Assembly (NCBI RefSeq): GCF_000974485.1
Contig: NZ_BBOM01000004.1
Location: 62,001 to 126,000, forward strand
Direction: 5' to 3'
Source of the DNA: Streptomyces sp. NBRC 109706
GTDB taxonomy: Bacteria; Actinomycetota; Actinomycetes; Streptomycetales; Streptomycetaceae
Length of the DNA stretch: 64,000 nucleotides
Shown: positions 60,634-64,000 of the stretch, one piece after another
Layout: each line of letters begins with the position of its first letter
How positions within the stretch are numbered: the stretch's first letter is position 1
Made by a program: the position numbers and the translations under genes
The notes under the pieces: model-generated
Told to the model about the DNA's origin: nothing
What the model saw: the letters and a program-made list of their open reading frames with translations, nothing else
Database searches by the model: none

Positions 60634-63600
60634 GTGCGCCTGACCCTGACAGTAGTAGACCCGGTCGGGGGTCATCGGGCCGATACCGTGATCGACGCCG
60701 ATCCGGAGACGCAGATCGCGGACCTGACGCCCGAGTTCACCCAGGCCGTGGGCAGTCGCTACGCGGCGGCGGGCGGACAGCAGGGCGGCCACGTCGAAGC
60801 GCCGGGTGGCGCCCATCTGTTCGTCAACGGCGAGTATGTCGATCCCGGTCTGACCCTCGCCCTCTCCCCGCTGCGCGAAGGCAGCGTGGTGAGCCTGCAC
60901 AACCCGAGCGGCTGCTGGCCGCCGGAGCCCAACGGGCTCGTCGAGTTGCGCGTGGTGGGCGGTCCGGCGGCCGGTGCGGTGCACCGGATGGGCGTCGGCA
61001 AGGTCGAGATCGGCACCGGCCAGCAGGTCCACATCCAGGTGGGCGACCCGACGCTGCCCGAGCGGGCCATGACCCTGCGCGTCGCCGGCGACGGCACCTG
61101 CCGGGTCACCGTCTACAGCGATGAACAGCCCCTGATCGACGGCGAGCCCTTCTACCACACCGAGGGCGACCGCGCGGTCTGGAAGCTCGGCAAGCAACTC
61201 GCCATCGGCGACTCGCTGTTCGAGCTGACCCCGTACTTCCCGCCGGACGCCGCGCTCAAGGTCTCCGAGGACGGCGCAGGACTCGACTACAACCGGCCGC
61301 CGAGGCTGCTGCCGCCCGAGCGGCAGACCAAGTTCAGCCTCCCCAAGCCGGTCGGCGAACGCGAGAAGCGGCCGCTGCCCTGGCTGATGGCCATCCTCCC
61401 GGTGGTCGGCGCCGTCGCCATGGCCAGCATCACCGGGCGCTGGATCTTCCTGATGATGGCGTTCATGAGCCCCATCATGCTGCTGTCCAACTACTTCATG
61501 GACAAGAAGCGGGGCCGCATATCGCACGCCAAGAAGATGGAGGAGTACCGCGAGCGCAAGGCCAGGATCGAGAAGGACGCCCGGGACGCGCTGATCGCCG
61601 AGCGGTTCGCCCGCCGGCACGCCGCGCCCGACCCGGCGACCGTGCTCACCCAGGCCACCGGTCCGCGCACCCGCCTCTTCGAACGCCGCCGCACCGACGA
61701 GGACCATCTGCTGCTGCGGGTCGGCACCGTCCAACTGGACTCCGAGGTGGTGCTCAGCGACCCCGAGCAGGACGAGCACAAGCGCCAGGTCGCCTGGAAG
61801 ATCGCCGACGCGCCCGTCACCCTGCCGCTGCGCAGCCTCGGTGTGATCGGCTACGCCGGCTCCGGCGACGCGGCCCGCGCGCTGGCCCGTTGGTCCGTCG
61901 GCCAGATCGCCGTGCTGCACAGCCCGGTCGACGTCCAGTTCGTGCTCCTCACCGACGGCACCGGACAGTACAGCTGGGACTGGATGCGCTGGCTGCCGCA
62001 CGCCAGGCCGGCCCCCGAGCAGGACACCAACCTCCTGATCGGCAACGACGCGGAGACCATCGGCGCCCGGGTCGCCGAGCTGACCGGCGCGCTCGACGCC
62101 CGGCAGAAGGCCGCCAAGACGGCCAGGTCCAACGGGCCGACCAGCTTCAAGGATCCGGACATCGTCGTCATCTTCGACGGCTCCCGGAAGATGCGCTCGC
62201 TGCCCGGCGTGATCCGGCTGCTGCGCGAGGGCCCCGCCGTCTCCATCTTCGCGCTCTGCCTCGACGACGAGGAACGGTTCCTGCCCAGCGAGTGCCAGGC
62301 CGTCGTGATCGCCGAGCCCAACCCGGACCGCGCCTCCTCCGGCGGCGCCCGGCAGCCCGGCTACGCCACCGGCTTCCACACCTTCCTCGCCGTCCCCGGC
62401 GGCAGCCCGTTCGGCCAGGGCGGCCCCGGCGCGGTGCAGGCCCCGGCGATGACGGCCGACCGGCTACGCGTCGAACAGACCGGCGCCTATCGCCTCCGAG
62501 GCGTCCGCCCCGACTGGGTGCTGCCCGAATGGTGCGAGCTGCTGGCCCGTTCGCTCTCCCCGATCCGCGACATCAGCGGCGAGTCGGAGGACGCGGCGTT
62601 GCCCTCGTCGTCCCGGCTGCTGGACGTGATCGAGATGGAGCCGCCCAGCGCCGGCGCCATCGCGGCCCGTTGGCGGATGGGCGGCCAGTCCACGGAGGCG
62701 GTGATCGGCGAGTCCTACGACGGCGGCTTCGCCATCGACCTGCGCAGGGACGGCCCGCACGGTCTGATCGCCGGCACCACCGGCTCCGGCAAGTCGGAGC
62801 TGCTGCAGACCATCGTGGCCTCGCTCGCCGTGGCCAACACGCCGGAGAACATGACCTTCGTCCTGGTGGACTACAAGGGCGGCTCCGCGTTCAAGGACTG
62901 TGTGCAACTCCCGCACACCGTCGGCATGGTCACCGACCTCGACAACCACCTGGTGGAACGCGCGCTGACCTCGCTCGGCGCCGAGCTGCACCGTCGGGAG
63001 CACATCCTCGCCGACGTCGGCGCCAAGGACATCGAGGACTACCAGGACCTGATCCGGCGCAACCCTGGCCGGCTCACCCCGCTGCCCCGACTCCTCATCG
63101 TCATCGACGAGTTCGCCTCGATGGCGCGGGAACTGCCCGACTTCGTCAAGGGCCTGGTCAACATCGCGCAGCGGGGCCGTTCCCTCGGCATCCATCTGCT
63201 GCTCGCCACCCAGCGCCCCAGCGGCGTGGTCTCCCCGGAGATCCGCGCCAACACCAACCTCAGGATCGCGCTGCGCGTCACCGACGGCAGCGAGTCCTCG
63301 GACGTCATCGACGCCCCGGACGCCGGCTTCATCGCCAAGTCCACGCCCGGACGCGCCTTCGTCCGGCTCGGGCACGCCTCGCTGGTGCCCTTCCAGTCCG
63401 GACGCGTCGGTGGCCGCCGTCCTGGCGCCGTCGACGCGGCGGTCTCCCGCCCCTGGTCGGGACAGCTGGACTGGAACGGTCTCGGCCGCGCCGCGCTCAG
63501 GAAGCCGCCGGGGGCCAAGTCCCAGGAGGAGGAGATCACCGACCTCAAGGTGCTGGTCGACGCGGTGATCGAGGCCGACCGACAGCTCGGCTTCCCCAAG

Positions 63601-64000
63601 CAGCACAGCCCCTGGCTGCCCGCGCTCGGCGACGCCGTACTGCTGCGGGATCTCGAACACCCCGCGCCCCAGGGCATGTTGCCGGCCGCTCCCTTCGGAG
63701 TGGAGGACCTGCCCACCCAGCAGGCGCGGCGCTCCGCCGCGATCGACTTCCGCTCCTTCGGCCATATGCTGGTCGGCGGCGCCCCGCGCAGCGGCCGTTC
63801 CCAGCTGCTGCGCACCATGGCCGGCTCGCTGGCCTGGATCCACTCCACCGCCGATGTGCACATGTACGGCATCGACTGCGGCAACGGCGCGCTCAACGCG
63901 CTGACCAAGCTGCCCAACTGCGGCGCCGTCGTCACCCGTAACCAGGTGGAGCGGGTGCGGCGGCTGATCCGTCGGCTGCGCCAGGAGATGGACCGCCGCC
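60634..64000 (+). CDS. Type VII secretion FtsK/SpoIIIE ATPase EccC (5' part, partial)
   Basis: Membrane-bound motor of the ESX-type secretion system. 1122 residues are visible and the frame runs off the window. N-terminal ~200 residues are a beta-rich forkhead-like region (RLTLTVVDPVGGHRAD, VVSLHNPSGCWPPEPNGLVE), then two membrane spans at about 248-289 (LPWLMAILPVVGAVAMAS, WIFLMMAFMSPIMLLSNYF). The first motor domain has Walker A AGTTGSGKSE (714-721) and Walker B LLIVIDEFASM (D825-E826), with LLLATQRPSG. The second motor domain begins with LVGGAPRSGRSQLL, in which the Walker A lysine is Arg, so it is degenerate as is common for this family. GTG 60634 is preferred over ATG 60628, which touches the ribosome binding site. 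Divergent from a WXG100 gene. Confidence 0.92.
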   Translation, partial: MRLTLTVVDPVGGHRADTVIDADPETQIADLTPEFTQAVGSRYAAAGGQQGGHVEAPGGAHLFVNGEYVDPGLTLALSPLREGSVVSLHNPSGCWPPEPNGLVELRVVGGPAAGAVHRMGVGKVEIGTGQQVHIQVGDPTLPERAMTLRVAGDGTCRVTVYSDEQPLIDGEPFYHTEGDRAVWKLGKQLAIGDSLFELTPYFPPDAALKVSEDGAGLDYNRPPRLLPPERQTKFSLPKPVGEREKRPLPWLMAILPVVGAVAMASITGRWIFLMMAFMSPIMLLSNYFMDKKRGRISHAKKMEEYRERKARIEKDARDALIAERFARRHAAPDPATVLTQATGPRTRLFERRRTDEDHLLLRVGTVQLDSEVVLSDPEQDEHKRQVAWKIADAPVTLPLRSLGVIGYAGSGDAARALARWSVGQIAVLHSPVDVQFVLLTDGTGQYSWDWMRWLPHARPAPEQDTNLLIGNDAETIGARVAELTGALDARQKAAKTARSNGPTSFKDPDIVVIFDGSRKMRSLPGVIRLLREGPAVSIFALCLDDEERFLPSECQAVVIAEPNPDRASSGGARQPGYATGFHTFLAVPGGSPFGQGGPGAVQAPAMTADRLRVEQTGAYRLRGVRPDWVLPEWCELLARSLSPIRDISGESEDAALPSSSRLLDVIEMEPPSAGAIAARWRMGGQSTEAVIGESYDGGFAIDLRRDGPHGLIAGTTGSGKSELLQTIVASLAVANTPENMTFVLVDYKGGSAFKDCVQLPHTVGMVTDLDNHLVERALTSLGAELHRREHILADVGAKDIEDYQDLIRRNPGRLTPLPRLLIVIDEFASMARELPDFVKGLVNIAQRGRSLGIHLLLATQRPSGVVSPEIRANTNLRIALRVTDGSESSDVIDAPDAGFIAKSTPGRAFVRLGHASLVPFQSGRVGGRRPGAVDAAVSRPWSGQLDWNGLGRAALRKPPGAKSQEEEITDLKVLVDAVIEADRQLGFPKQHSPWLPALGDAVLLRDLEHPAPQGMLPAAPFGVEDLPTQQARRSAAIDFRSFGHMLVGGAPRSGRSQLLRTMAGSLAWIHSTADVHMYGIDCGNGALNALTKLPNCGAVVTRNQVERVRRLIRRLRQEMDRR

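Noticed and set aside
60172..62379. Reverse-strand frame of 735 codons opposite eccC
   Set aside because: Antisense shadow; the forward frame carries the membrane spans and ATPase motifs of EccC.

Overview
This 64 kb window is chromosomal DNA of a Streptomyces-type actinomycete. The basis is very high GC with GC-rich third codon positions, frequent GTG and TTG starts, leaderless genes with a TANNNT element 6-8 nt before the start codon, and Streptomyces-type families (an SsgA-like protein, DUF3039, RDD proteins, HpdA/HpdR with HppD, Ehu transport). No insertion sequence, integrase, phage or CRISPR array is visible, so it reads as core chromosome with some lineage-specific parts.

Layout. 1-6.4 kb: 5' end of murA (reverse, cut by the window edge), a YqgE/AlgH protein, DUF3039 and a three-gene molybdenum hydroxylase-like operon (FAD, 2Fe-2S and Mo subunits) closed by a strong hairpin. 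6.5-10.5 kb: an MFS transporter, a 678 bp non-coding stretch with a perfect 27 bp inverted repeat, and a superfamily 2 helicase. 10.8-14.8 kb: the tyrosine catabolism locus (IclR regulator, S16 peptidase, hppD, Lrp-type regulator) and an SsgA-like protein whose 3' end overlaps the Lrp gene. 15.2-21.7 kb: two RDD membrane proteins, a small membrane protein, a secreted M6 metalloprotease and a small hypothetical. 21.8-24.8 kb: NAD salvage (pncA, pncB), clpS and DUF2017. 24.8-32.5 kb: an AGCS symporter, then mec, a cysteine-codon leader ORF, cysO, cysM, a RodA/FtsW-like gene, a metallo-beta-lactamase fold protein, rph, a small lipoprotein and rdgB. This order parallels the mycobacterial mec-cysO-cysM-(...)-MBL-rph-rdgB block.

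32.6-43.8 kb: a class F sortase with a secreted His/Pro-rich partner, a HAD phosphatase, bcp, DUF3618, a GroES-like protein, a class A penicillin-binding protein, an SGNH hydrolase, DUF445, tRNA-Leu(TAG), OsmC, a MhuD-type heme-degrading monooxygenase and an IclR regulator. 43.9-51.5 kb: an ectoine-type ABC importer (ehuBCDA), nhaA, a MarR/tautomerase divergent pair and a TrkA/TrkH potassium system. 51.7-59.7 kb: a YqiJ-like membrane protein, a 682 aa flotillin and a 1605 aa AAA+ ATPase, all in one direction. 59.8-64 kb: a WXG100-type protein (reverse) and the 5' part of a type VII secretion FtsK/SpoIIIE ATPase (EccC), cut by the window edge.

The most interesting points are: (1) a leaderless 33-codon ORF with three cysteines, all TGT, immediately upstream of cysO-cysM, which looks like a cysteine-sensing attenuator; (2) a CysO whose C-terminus is GGMR rather than a free GG, next to its presumed JAMM protease; (3) the YqiJ-flotillin-giant AAA+ ATPase set, a candidate membrane-remodelling or stress system; (4) a molybdenum hydroxylase-like protein lacking the usual active-site glutamate. 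All functional calls come from reading the sequence and recalled family knowledge; no database search was run.
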